Shown here: positions 45,004 through 56,629 of the stretch, piece after piece | Position numbering within the stretch: position 1 is the first letter of the stretch | Layout: each line of letters starts with the position of its first letter | From: Nereocystis luetkeana | Lineage: Eukaryota > Sar > Phaeophyceae > Laminariales > Laminariaceae | Direction of reading: 5' to 3' | Assembly (NCBI GenBank): GCA_031213475.1 | Contig: JARUPZ010000030.1 | Coordinates: 3,221,371 to 3,285,370, forward strand | DNA: 64,000 nt | Notes under the pieces: generated by a model | Databases searched by the model: none | The model's input: the letters and a program-made list of their open reading frames with translations, nothing else | What the model was told of the DNA's origin: nothing | Made by a program: the position numbers and the translations under genes

Positions 45004-48000
45004 ATGGCGACTACCGCGCTCCTACTCTACGCCTCCGGCTGGGGCGTCGCGACCTCTCCCGGGAAACGGATCGCCCGCAGCACAAGCGCGAGCACAAGCA
45101 CACGCACGACGACAAAAGAGATGGAGACGAGAGTAAAGTCGCACCACGCCGGCCTGCCGCAAGACAGCCGCTTCCTTCAGAGGCCAGGCCCCTTTCTTGC
45201 ACCTTCAGGACGAGATGGAGAGGGTGATGGGGGTGGGGGTGGGGGGGGAGGCGCGGGGGGTGCGGAATGGCCGGGTGGGAGAGGAGATGGGGCTAGTGGC
45301 GGCGGGGCGGCTCCAGAGGTGACGTTTTTTTTTCGTTTTTTTATAAAGCGCTAGCGACTACGGTAGAAAATAAGAATGTAGCTGGAAAAGTTGCTTGTGT
45401 CAAGTACTTGAACGGGTTTTCGATCTGCTGTGCTCAATTCGCGGCGGGTTTAATAGAAAGTACACAGCAGCAGTTCCTCGCGACTTGCGGGTGCTTAGAT
45501 GTTGCGGGCACGCCGGCTTTGATGCTTCCGCCGGCATTGTTGCTCAATTCCATCGCAGTGCTGGGCTCATGTTTTTTTTTTTTTTTTTTTGCGAGTAAGT
45601 AGTTTTGCGGACGGTTGGTGCGGCTCTACACCTGTACTATTGTAGCGGCGTAGCTCAATTCTATGTCTCGGCATTAAGCATCAGGCTGCAGCTCGAATTG
45701 ATACCCTCGTCGAGGAGAGAACCCGTCCTCAGAGCTCATTTTGCAAGTGTTTTGGTTTCCCCCTACACACCCCTCCCTTCAAACGCAAGTTGCCGGTGCT
45801 CGGACTGCCTTTTACGATCCACCTGATATATCGATTTTTCGTGGCGAGACTCTTGACAGCTATGCGAATACGGACATCGATTTTTTCCCCCTTAGGCCAC
45901 TTCTTATGCAGTCGGAAACTAGGATTGAAAAGGCCGGTTTCCGATCGTTTTTTTTTTCGACTGGATTGCGAATAGCTACCCTTCTTATCGTCCGTCGGAT
46001 CGATTATACAGTTTTTGTGTTTTTTCTGGAGACCTGGAGACGTTTGATGTAAGTGAGTGAGTGTATGTAGCTTGACCACTGCTGCTGTAGCACCGAGAAA
46101 AAAGGGTAGGGTAGACGGAAGTCGGTTCCAAACTGCTTCGCCGTAATGCTCGTGGCGTCAGGGAGATCTTCATCCTCTAGCAGCTGCGCCCAACCACACA
46201 TACATGCTGATGTCTCGCTTCTTCCTTGAGCAGCGTGTGAGCTTCACACGCGGGGCGTTCTCCTCCATCTCGTCCTCGAGGCCATCAAGACGCTGAGTTT
46301 ATTCGACAGTTGCCAAAGCTACAGCCAGCGCAGCAGTTGGCAAAAAGTCAGAATCGATACCGTACACTGCGGCCATCGGGTGCTGTTACATGCTGCTGAC
46401 GGACATAGATGGGGATATTTCACGCGGACTCGAGCCGAGCAGCAGCAGAAGTGACAGCAGCCAAGCCAGCGTCGCCGGTGCTGTCGTGTGGGGTTGTGTC
46501 GTGTCATACTATGTCGTGTTGTTGTGTGGGTGTGTGATACTCGTACGGGTATACGGCTGGACTTTCTAACATTTCCGATGCACGAATCCGACTGACGAGT
46601 TGGATCGGAAATCTCAGTTTTTTCGACTGTCTGGTCCAGTTGGAAATAATAATTGTTTTTTTTTGGATTGAGAAGGCGCTTTTCCGACTGCATAAGATTG
46701 CCTTTTTTTGTCTCCAATCGGAAACCGGCTTTTCCAATCCTAGTTTCCGACTGCATAAGAAGTGGCCTTAGGGCCGAGCTTGATGAGGAGTGCTTTTCAT
46801 TTTTTTTCAGTATTTTCCCGAAATTTCGGTATTTTCATGTAGGAAAATACCGAGAAATACCGAAATTTCGGGGAAATCCTTAAAAAAAACTGAAGACACG
46901 GTCCTCGTTAAAATCGACCCTTAGATATAGGTTGCGCTTTCTTGGCGGCACTTCTTGACCCTTTTGGAGCTGATGTCCCATGTTGGCGACAAGTTACTCA
47001 AATTGCTCAGATTTTGACTAGTTTGCCCTCAAAACGGGACTGACTGCAGTTTTTGCCCTAGAAGGGTCAAGTTTTGCGCACGTCTTCAGGGTATAGAGCA
47101 CGGATCACGGAGATGAGCCGCTACCGGCTTGGCCAATCAAAGCAGCGCGTTTCTTTTCCGGCCGGCGGCAAACGCCTTGCACCGGGGTCAATGAAATCCC
47201 CCACCCGAAGCCACGGAAGTTTCATTTTTTCTGTTTGTACCGCAACGGGTATCAACTACGGGAACTACAGCAGTAGTACATCAGTTGTGAGACCGGCCAA
47301 TATGGTGGGGTACCACTCTATCCGGCAATGTAGTGAACGTTTATACTGGTATATATTATTAATGTCAAAACGGTCCATATTTTTGGAGACATAACGGTAT
47401 GTACGTAGGTATACACCTTTATTTTTATTTTTATTTTCCCTTTTTTTGGCAAGAGCAACAGCGAAAATGTTTCCCGCACTTCTCCCATTCACCACTGACT
47501 GCTGTTGGCGCCGAAGTATTTTCAGCTTCCGGGTCAGGGCAACGGCGAGGTTCACATCACTCCGCCGGAGGAAAACGCCGGGGTCGGCGCTCGGGGTGGT
47601 GCGGGAGGGGACGCCCCCGAGCGAACGTTTTCCGACCTGGCGGCGGAAGGAACGTCTCCGTATTTTTCTGAGTCGGACGTGGCGGCGGTGAGTGGCGCCT
47701 TGACGAGATACACTGCCAGTGCTAGGAGGACCCTCGAGGCCGACGAAATCGCTGTCAGGGAAGGACGACCTTTACAGGTACGAGAGCATGGAACCACCAC
47801 TCACACAGAGTCGTGTGAATAGGAAATAGGAGAAGGGTTCGGATATTGCAGACCGTCGAAAAACAAAATTCTTGAAAAAACGTACGTGGTACGATATACG
47901 TACGTAGTTTAAGTGCTGCATACGGCAGGCTGGGGGGGGGGGCACAGGCTTCAGAGCCCGATTTAAGTTATTTGAACAAGAAAGTGATTTGCTTGGCACA

Positions 48001-51000
48001 GCTCAGTGACTTAAAGAAAAGTGACTGAGAAACAGAACACCTTAACACACTCCGAATCTTACTGGGGTCTGGTGCCTAGATAAGTCCAAACGTGTCCGTC
48101 ACACCCCATAATTGCCATAAAACGGTATTCGGGTGGAATTCATGCCAGTTGACGGTATACGTGTGGAAAATAAAATCAGGTCGACGCCCGATCAGACCAA
48201 AAAGGGATATAACGTTTCCTGTCCCGGTATACCGTTTTCTGTCAAACGACCCATGACTCCAGTATGTATACATTTGTGTAAGTCGCCGCGACTTAAGTCA
48301 CCAGCTAGTTCATAGTCGGACTAGTAGGCAGTCGTCTCCCGTACGTGCCGACTACCCGACTCGTTGGACTTATTGATGGGTTTCCATACTCGTACGAGGA
48401 AGGATTGTTGCATGCGGGATACATTTTTTTTTTTTTCGTTTTTCGGCGGGCCCTTCGGCCGGGAGATCTGATTTCACTCGCTTCGCGTTGCCTGACTTTA
48501 AGTCGGCATGTGGGCTGCCCATCAGCCAGCTTCGTCAGCCGACTTGCTGACTGAATAAGTTCCATCAGTTAGCTAACGGCACCTACCGACTACGTAGTTG
48601 TTAGTCGTGAAATCCTGCCGACTCTACCGCAATATACACCACGCTTATTGACACTAAGAAAGCGAATACTAACAACCGAGAGGCAGATATTCATGGGGGA
48701 AAGAGAAAATTTAGAAGCCATAGCGCTATCATACTTACGCGCACCTTATTTCGAGCCCACGGAAGGACAGTTGGGGTCAACGTACACTAAAAAAGATTAC
48801 AATTTTGAAGCCATAGCACTATTTTGTCACACGCGCACCTTGTTTCGAGCCCACGTAAGGAAAGTTGGGTAAAACGTAAGGCCGCCAACCGGGGCCGAGC
48901 GCTCGCACATGTAAGAGGCACAGCTTGTTCGAGCCCACGAAATGAAAGCTGGGTAAACAAACGCGATCTCCATCGTCTGGGGCGGTCAATCTTTGTTCGA
49001 GCCCACGAAATGCGTGCTCTGGGTAACCCCGCGCTGCCAAGCAAGTTCATACATTTTTGTTTTCACGGGACCCAATGTGTCACTCGCCCGGAAAACACAT
49101 CTCAGGCGATGCCGCCCCCGCCTCCTCTCCCCCCTCCGTTCCTCCACCTTTCCACCTCTCACATCCACGACGATAACCCACGCCCGCGCTTCCGCCCTGT
49201 CTCATCTACTCCAGGGGAAATACATTGTTCTGGACTCGGGGAACGAGCTGGTGAACCGTCTGCGCGGGGTCTTGAGCGGTTTTTTTTTGGGCGTGGTTTC
49301 CGGCAGGGTTTTCGTGGCGGACATCACGTACCAGAAGGACACCAAAGAAGGGTTGCTGAGCGCGCTCTTCGAGGGGCCAGGCTACCAGGTAACCATTACG
49401 AGCCAAACCACCGTCTACAGCAGCAGCAGCAGCAGCAGCAGCAGAGCAGTACAGGATGCCAGCCTACGTACGTAGCAGTGTCGCGGGGGAACACAGCAGT
49501 AGTCACAGCCAAAGGTAGCGTGTGAGCATAGGGGGGTACCCTGTGTTCGGGTCTATCGTGTGGGCTCTGATTACAGTAATAGTGTAGTAGTGTAATAGTA
49601 ATAGGGATAGTGGTATACTCGAAAACCGGTTGAGGCTCGGTTTCTTGCTTTTTTACCGAGTTGAAACCGGTAAAAGGGTTGAAGAATGGATGCGTTCTGC
49701 ACACGAGCTCCAGTTTGTACTTGTATGAGTAACGATGCCTGGTTTTTTTTCACCCCCTCTTTTTTTTTTTTTTTTTATTCTTGTAAATGCCAGCCTGACT
49801 TATTATTGGTGCGAGTGCTCGTTTTCTTAGTAGGCGCTCTGCACTGAACCTGGTATGTTTTATTTGGCTGAGGGAGGGAGGGAGGGAGGGAGGGAGGGAG
49901 GGAGGGAGGGAGGGAGGGAGGGAGGGAGGTACGTTTGTTTATGAGCGTAAGTGGTAGTACTTTATTGCGATCCTGCCGAGCAGTGCATCAATCACACCAA
50001 ACCTTGCTAATACCCCTTATATTTAATTCGTATGCAAACGGCCCGCACGTTGCGGGGCATATCGGTACAACTGTTTCGAGATTTTTTTCGATCTCATCAC
50101 AGGTTGTAATTAATTAATGTATTCCTTTTTTTTGTTTTTCTTCTTTTTTACTCACATTTTTTCTACAGTTAATTAACTAATTAATTTGGTCATTCGTTTA
50201 GTTGTTTATTTTATGTTTTTTTTTAATTGTTTATTCGCTTACCAGGTATTTATTTATGGTTTTTTGTTTATTTATTTACTCTAACAAATAGAGGGCATGG
50301 AGCCGCCATGCACTTTTTTTTCCCTTAATTGACTTTTAGCGGGGGAATACGTGTACGGCCTCCTTGCCAGGCCCGGTTATGATGGCCATCGCCTCTCTCC
50401 CCTGTAGAGCGCCGGGGGCCGTTCCGAATGGCGGTGGGAGAAGGGCTGGAAGCGTTTAGCTGCTGCTGCGTACTGATTTCGACCGCCGTACGACACGCTT
50501 TTTGGCGGGGTCTACATTCTGACGACGCGTCCCGCTCGGTGAAGCTTAAAACCACCCCAAGAGCACTCCGGCTCTCAAAAATGATAGCCACACAAGGATT
50601 AAGTATTTAGCGTGTTAACAGAAGGACCCGCCCTAAACGTAAGCGTAACCAGATCGAGGGGTTTTCAGCGTTTACACGGCCTTTCAAAAAGAAAAAGAAA
50701 ACTGCAGATAGACATGTACCTCCCGTACTCTGTTGTGCCATTTGGCAGCGGCACCAAAAAAGCTTGACGTCGTCTTCCCAACGCCATGGGCGAATCACTA
50801 GCGCGCGTTCTGTCAGTCAGTCAGTCGACTATTATAACCCACCGCAGAAACAGAAGGGCGGTACGTACGTAAGCAAGCAATAACAGTGAGCAGGAGGGGT
50901 ACTCCGTCTCGAAAGGGAAGCGTGGTCAATGGTCAAATTCCCACGGCAAGCAACAAATGAGCACGCCAACCCCTCCCCCCCCCCCCCGTCTCGAAAGGGA

Positions 51001-52924
51001 TTCGTGGTCAATGGACCAATGCCTAAGGCGAGCAACATATGAGTACCCCCCCCCCCCCCCCCCCCCCTCCCCCGTGTCCACCGCCGCCGCCGCCCTGACG
51101 ATCTTGACACCAGTGGGACCTGTCCAAGCTCTCCTCCCACCTCCGGCGCGCCCTCTCGCCCGGAAGTTCTCCGAGCTTCAGAGGTACTGGCTCTGCAGGA
51201 AAGGTGCTGCACTTCGACATGTCGGAGGACCTCTTTCGGCGCTGGGTCTGCGACGACATCCTCGGGGCGGAGATGTTCTCGGTCCCGGTGGTGACGCTGT
51301 CCACGGTCGTGTATCCCCTACCCCTGCTCGCCCGCAACCCGACGTACGCGTCGCATCCTCTCCTCGCGGGGTCGGGTCTTGCGGGAGGCGAAGAAGGCGG
51401 TGTTGGGGGTGGGTGGGAGGGGTTCGCCGGAGGGGGGCAGGCGAGGATAGAAGCCCTCGAAACGCTGCTGACGAGGAGCGTCTTGAGGCCGACGCGGGAG
51501 TTGAGGGAGCGAGCGAGGGGCCTGGCCGCGAAGGTCAGGGCGAGGGCGGAGGAGTGGGGGCGGAGGGAGGGGGTGGCGCGGCAGCCGCCGAGGGTGGTTG
51601 GGCTGCACGTGCGGACTTACTTCGTGAAGGCTGTCAGCAGCGATAAGGTGTGGTGGGCGAAGAGGACCCCAGGATGGCGCGGGAGTGGCGTGTAGCATGG
51701 CGTTTGCCTTGGTGGGTGTTTGTTTTGTATGAAGGCGTTTGGCGTGTGTTGTACGACGGGCGGGGTGGGATACGAGACAGTTTGCTCGTTCGTCGGGACA
51801 TGTGTGTCCTAACTGCAACAACCGCACAGCAGTATTTGCAGCTTGCAGCTTGCAGTGGTGTGGAAGAAAGGCCCCCCCTCTCCCCTCTTGGCAGGATGCA
51901 GGTGGCCTTTCATGCGACTCCCCCCTCATGCGACTCTCCGGAACACCTTACGGCGCTTCATGCTCGGTGTGAGCACTGTCTGCCTGGTCGACGAAAACCC
52001 GACGTGCTCCGGCCCGGCATTATAGGGATGCGGGGGTGCCACACGACTACGACTATGCATGATATATGTACCCCCCCCCCCCTTCCCCCCCCTCACCCTG
52101 CCCTCAACCTCCTCCCCTTCCTTGCCTGACGCACCGCCCGTCTCCAACGTTCAGGTCGAGCGAAACCTCGAGCACTTTGCGGAGTGCGCGGCAGCCGGCA
52201 GCGAGGGTGGCAAGGGAGCGGGTGATATTTTTTATTTCGTCGCGACGGACGAGGCCGAAACGCAGGCGCTCGCGCGAAAGGTAACAAACACACCACGACC
52301 ACGCGCCGAGTTTGTTTGGGAGGCCTGGCAAATGGCCGTCGGGCGCTTGGTGGTGTCACTGCTGCGGGGTGTGCGGAATCTTGGTTGGGTTGGAAAACCT
52401 GTTTGAGGCGTGTTTTTAGAGCCGCGGCAGAAGGGGTCTCGTTGTCTTTGGTCGTTTTGTTTTATTTCGGGTGAACGGCGACGGCGGTTTGCTGTTAGTA
52501 TAGTGCTGGCTGTGCATGTTGTTCGCTCCTTGGCGTGTATTGTCCCACCGCCGCTTGGCCTATCGCGCTGCGAGTATTTTGCGCGACTGCTACACGACGG
52601 GTTCCTGCTTCTTTTTGAGTACAACGGATGTGTCCGATCGCTCCCGCGCACCACACCACCACTCCATTTTCTCACGCAGCTGTGCCACTTTAGGGCGATT
52701 GCTACACTACGCGCAGCTACTAAGCGGCGCACGTGTCGCGCGGCTTATCAATATTTTTTTTGGCGGCGGCATCTGCCCCGTGTGTCATGTCCCAACAGCC
52801 CCTCTCCCCTTCCCTCTCGCTGGAGCAGGTGTGGGGGGACGGCTGCTTCTTCGAACCTTTCGACCTGCCTGGGAGCAAGCTGGAAGGTATCAAGGCCGCC
52901 TTCGTGGATCTCCTGGTGAGCAAG

Positions 52925-52960
<36 letters not shown>

Positions 52961-53892
52961 GATTCGCAAGGCTCCAGGAGTTGGAGCAGTGTAGAAGGGC
53001 TGCTGCCTGCTGCTCCTCTCGTACTGGTCTACTGGTGTATGTATGGGTTATGCGTGCATCAGCACCGCCGACAATGCCACCTCAACGTAACAAGATTCTG
53101 AGAGTATCCTCTTGTGTATTCGCGTGGAGTGCAATGGAGCTTATCTCTCCGGCGTTCGAAATTTTTTGATCAGGCTCGGAGCTGGGGCAAGTTGCTGACT
53201 TATGATGAGACGTCGATTAAGGGATGCGACGCAGGCACCAAGCCCCCCCCTCCTTTCGCGCGCATCCCATGTCTGTCGAGGCGGGACTGCCAACGATTAT
53301 GCATGGTCGATATTTCTCGTCCTGGCCCCAGCAGTGGGATAGTTCAGCAATGATTTGGAGGGAGCTTCATTTCTGGACCATGTCATTAATCCGACCCCCG
53401 ACCTCCCGCCCCCCCCCCCCGCCCCCCCCCCCCGCCCCCCCCCCAAACCCCAACCCCCTCCCCCTCTTCTCGCGTACATCCCACCTTCGTCCGGTGATCT
53501 GCGCTACTCTTGACGCGTAACGCAACGCGACCAAGGTGATGGGGTCGTTCGACGACTACGTCATGACACCCCACTCCAGCTTCAGCGAGCTCGGCTCCTC
53601 CCTCTCCCACACGTGGCTGCCCGACCCCCAGGCTTCCCTCAGGACGCGCCCGAACCGCCCCATCGTGCCCGTCTTTCCGCAAATGAACGACTTCGAGCAG
53701 CGAAAAGTGCAGTCTCTGTTGGATCGCAGGGCGGCTCCAATTGCAGGGGTCGCTAACGGCGGGGCGTGTATGAGGGCGCACGCGGCTGGAATGAGCGTTG
53801 CCGTCGCGAAAGGGACCCACCTGATAAGCATGTTTGAAGCTGTTGAGAGTGCGCCTTGTTTCAAGGGGAGAGCGGATGTCGCCCATTTGTGA
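45004..53892 (+). CDS. fucosyltransferase-like glycosyltransferase (GT-B)
   Basis: Exons: 45004-45318 (start and reading frame uncertain), 47526-47777, 49215-49388, 51114-51647, 52155-52280, 52829-52915, 53536-53892; all introns GT-AG and phase 0; about 614 residues. Diagnostic blocks: GNELVNRLRGVLSGFFLGVV SGRVFVAD (the family GLGNRLxxLxSAxLxALxxxRVxxVD signature), VLHFDMSEDLFRRWV, PRVVGLHVRTYF (donor-site VGxHxRTxF strand), GDIFYFVATDEAE and GSFDDYVMTPHSSFSELGSS (the C-terminal DxxVxTxxSTFG-type block). Together these resemble the xyloglucan/alpha-fucosyltransferase group (GT37, with the fold shared by GT11/GT23). MATTALLLYASGWGVA could be a short signal anchor, giving a Golgi type II enzyme with a Gly/Ser/Thr-rich stem. 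An alternative start uses another frame through 44925-45132 and a 75-bp intron. Substrate cannot be told; sulfated-fucan synthesis would fit a brown alga but is a guess. Intron 1 holds a Harbinger-type element. Confidence 0.75.
45895..46767. mobile_element. non-autonomous PIF/Harbinger-type element, 873 bp
   Basis: About 50-bp inverted repeats: GGCCACTTCTTATGCAGTCG GAAACTAGGATTG at the left and the complement at the right, same first 22 bp as the 100-bp MITE at 44507. TTA is duplicated on both sides (45892-45894, 46768-46770). No transposase-like frame inside. Near the right end an extra GACTGCATAAGATTGCC word suggests a nested partial copy. In intron 1 of the glycosyltransferase gene. Confidence 0.88.
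46795..46895. repeat. fold-back repeat
   Basis: CAGTATTTTCCCGAAATTTC GGTATTTTC pairs with GAAAATACCGAGAAATACCG AAATTTCGGGGAAA. About 95 bp, close to the right end of the Harbinger-type element; family unknown. Confidence 0.6.
46957..47068. mobile_element. MITE family 2 copy, diverged
   Basis: TTGA then CCCTTTTGGAGCTGATGTCC ... TTTGCCCTCAAAACGGGACTG ... CTAGAAGGG then TCAA. The flanks TTGA/TCAA look like a decayed TTAA pair. Confidence 0.6.
48700..49035 (+). repeat. tandem repeat, about 85-95 bp unit, four copies
   Basis: Each unit carries a core like TTGTTCGAGCCCACGAAATG followed by AAAGCTGGGTAAAC and a variable region. The core contains GTTCGAGCCC, which resembles a tRNA T-arm/B box, but no matching A box is evident. 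It ends before glycosyltransferase exon 3. Confidence 0.7.
49868..49929 (+). repeat. (GAGG)n microsatellite
   Basis: About 15 units of GAGG/GGGA. Confidence 0.95.
50894..51073 (+). mobile_element. two LINE A 3' ends in tandem
   Basis: First copy CTCCGTCTCGAAAGGGAAGC ... CAAATGAGCACGCC plus C-tract; second copy begins immediately at CGTCTCGAAAGGGATTCGTG and ends CATATGAGTACC plus about 25 C. The second C-tract ends 40 bp before the acceptor of glycosyltransferase exon 4. Confidence 0.72.
51895..52100 (+). mobile_element. repeat B 3' end
   Basis: GCAGGTGGCCTTTCATGCGA ... TACGGCGCTTCATGCTCGGT ... GGCATTATAGGGATGCGGGG ... CATGATATATGTACC plus C-tract. Diverged relative to the 12 and 38 kb copies. 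It ends about 55 bp before glycosyltransferase exon 5. Confidence 0.6.
52925..52959 (+). repeat. (CT)n microsatellite
   Basis: About 17 CT units a few bases after the donor of glycosyltransferase exon 6. Confidence 0.95.
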
Positions 53893-55402
53893 GCGCGTGC
53901 GGGGGTGGTCCGGGGGCGGCGCGCGCTTCGCTTCTGGCTTGGGTATGAGGTACTACTACTGCAGTAAAGTAGACTTTGTACTCTACGAGTTTTTGGTTTT
54001 GCGAGCTTTGGTTGTTGTCAGTCTTGTGGTTGCTGGTGTTGTTGATGGTGATGGGGGTTGGCGGTGGTGATGGTGGTAGGTGGTGGCGCGTGTGCTGTGC
54101 GTGCGTGTTTTGGTTTAGTGGGTGCAGTTCATGGTGTTGACCGCTTTCGATGATGCTATGAAGTTTGCTTGCTTGTTTGCACTTTTGGTTTTGGTGGGTG
54201 TGTGAGCGTCTGTCGTGGCTAACGTCGTGGTTGGATTCGTTTCTGTTTGCGGTGATGACAGTGGTATGATTGGGGGGTCGGCACATCTACGGAGTACGTG
54301 ATATATGCTGTCGTTCTCTTCCGGAACAAGTTGTCGTGTAATCCGTCATGACAGCGACATGAACAAGGTTTTGAGAAACCATGGGTGATCGTATTCTAGA
54401 GACACGAAACGAGAAAATAATTTTCGCACGTAGGGACTCGCGCTATACATATTGTGCATAGTTTATGTTGATATTGTACAATCGTCCTTTAGCAGTAGTT
54501 TTTCCCGTTCTTTCGAAAAGTAAGGCGCAGTAGTTGGGCCTTTTTTCTTTTTGCTAATCGAGCAATACATTAGTAATGTGTACGAGTACAGTATTTATGT
54601 ATCAGGTACAATGTTGAACACACTTCGCTGTTCGATTTTTTCCTGTTTTTTTTTGTGTGTACGGTATCGTCGCCCGCTTTTGTCAATTTTAATTCATCCA
54701 CCCTACTCGAGCTAGTAGTTTGAGCTACATACATACGCGTGTGTGTATTTTTGGTCGCCTGTTTTTATTGTTTGTATGGCGTGGTGGAATTGTGTCGGCA
54801 TTCAGCGCGCCGAAAGTGCGATCGGCTCGAAACGCTGAAACCTCACGGGTGGAAGGACAAGAGAAGAGAACGTTTGATGGGCACAAACGTTGTCCGAGTA
54901 TTTTTATGGTTGTTGCCCCATCATATCTCGTACATGGCGGGGCCTCGCGTTTCGCGTACCAGGTAATATCTGGTACTAACCTTGTACTGCAGTATCACCT
55001 ATATCTTGCCTACGTGCCAGTTGCGTGGTGGTACATAGGTTCATTCTTATCGGAGAGCGTTTTTTCCATAGTTTTCAAAGTTTGGAAATATTTGGAGATA
55101 TGTATCAATATGCGGAGGCGTTCTGTCACTATTCGTGAAATTCTCCAGAACCAAAAATATCGAGTTCGTTAACATTCCAATATTTGGGGAAAAAACCCAG
55201 GAAAATATGGAAGATTGAAAAATTGCGCGGAAAAAATGTCGAAAATTTGGAAAAAAAAACTCAACGACAAAATAAAGGATCATGTACCTGGTATTATACA
55301 GATGGGATCACGATTGAAGAGATATTGGTGTAAGAGAGGTCAAATGGGTTGGAGCGTGCATACTAAGCTATTTAAAAGCTGCTGTACCAGGCTGTTGTAG
55401 TA

Positions 55403-55513
55403 TTACGGGGGACCATAGTAAATAGGACCACATATTGTTATTAATAGTGAAAATAGGTGAATATTTAGTTTTTTGTGTTTACCATAGGTTCTATTTACTA
55501 TGGTCCTCCGTAA
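55403..55513. mobile_element. MITE family 1 copy with TTAATA insertion, TA duplication
   Basis: TTACGGGGGACCATAGTAAA ... TTACTATGGTCCTCCGTAA with TA on both flanks. Where sisters read ATATTGTTAGTAAAA, this copy reads ATATTGTTA-TTAATA-GTGAAAA: a 6-bp insertion at 55441-55446 creating TATTAATA. Confidence 0.92.
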
Positions 55514-56388
55514 TAGTAGTAGTAGTAGTAGTTATTCTTCTCACGTTAACTCATGCCCAAAACATCGAGTCCGTGGTCACAAGACGGGCTTCAAAAAGAC
55601 CGGAGCGGGATAGTACCTCGGAGAAAAAAGTGATGTCGAACCCCCCCCCAAAAATACTGTTCCACGAAGATACTACAGTACTACAGTACCCGTTCCGGTT
55701 GAAGAGAGGTCTACAGTATAGTCTATTATTAATAGTAGTATGTTACTTTATAGTAGGCCTGACACACCCCTGTTTTCGTTCAATCGTAGAGCCCCTCACT
55801 CTGTACCGTGAAACAGAGCCGGCTGGTGCCTGTGACACGACCCTCTCTCTCTCAGTCGTGCCCCCCCCCCCTTGCACCGTGAAGCAGAGACGGCGGGTAC
55901 AGCAGTACCGACCCCGCCCTAAGAAACCGGGATACTGGTCAAGGCCAGACTTCGTATTTGAGAAATAAATGTGTGTTCAACACTTCATACACTAAATTTT
56001 GGAGTTGTAACCACGCCCTGAGTTTTCACCTTTCCCCCCTTGAAAAACGCGGAAGTGGAGAGTAAAGGCTGTCTTCTTGGGGCTCTTTCTAACGAGAGGG
56101 CCGGTAATGCGTGTAGAGCTAGAGCTACGAGAAATACCCCGGTTGTTATTGAACAGTATTAATAGACACATCAAAAAGCGAGGGCTAAAAGAGCACAGCA
56201 GCACAGTCGTATTTAATAGTGCGGACATCATTCACCCAGGGCGTCAGGATCATCATCTGGATCGTCGTCATTATCAGGAGTACTGCAGAACACTACAATG
56301 TACATGCAGCATTTTTTTTTTTTTTTTCTCCTGTGCTTTCTCTCCATCCCATTCACTATCTTATCGCCTCTTTTCTCTCTCCGCCCTA

Positions 56389-56505
56389 TTACGAGGGGCT
56401 ATAGTTAATACGACCAAATGTTGTTGACAAAAAAAGCGAAATATACGAGTACAGGTTTTTTGTATGTACCATACTTGTAGGTCCTGTTTAATACGGTCCC
56501 CGTAA
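56389..56505. mobile_element. MITE family 1 copy with two TA-site insertions
   Basis: TTACGAGGGGCTATAGTTAA ... TTAATACGGTCCCCGTAA. Relative to sisters it has CTTGTA inserted after ACCATA (56474-56479) and CGAGTA after AAATATA, giving TACTTGTA and TACGAGTA. Confidence 0.82.
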
Positions 56506-56629
56506 ATAATGCCTGGTACCTGGTAGTAGTTACTCAGATCCGGGGTCACACTATACGGTTCGTTCCTTGCACTTTTATCGCGAGCAGACTGCAGCCCTTC
56601 TGTCCCTCGTCGACTCGCGTCTGATTCCG

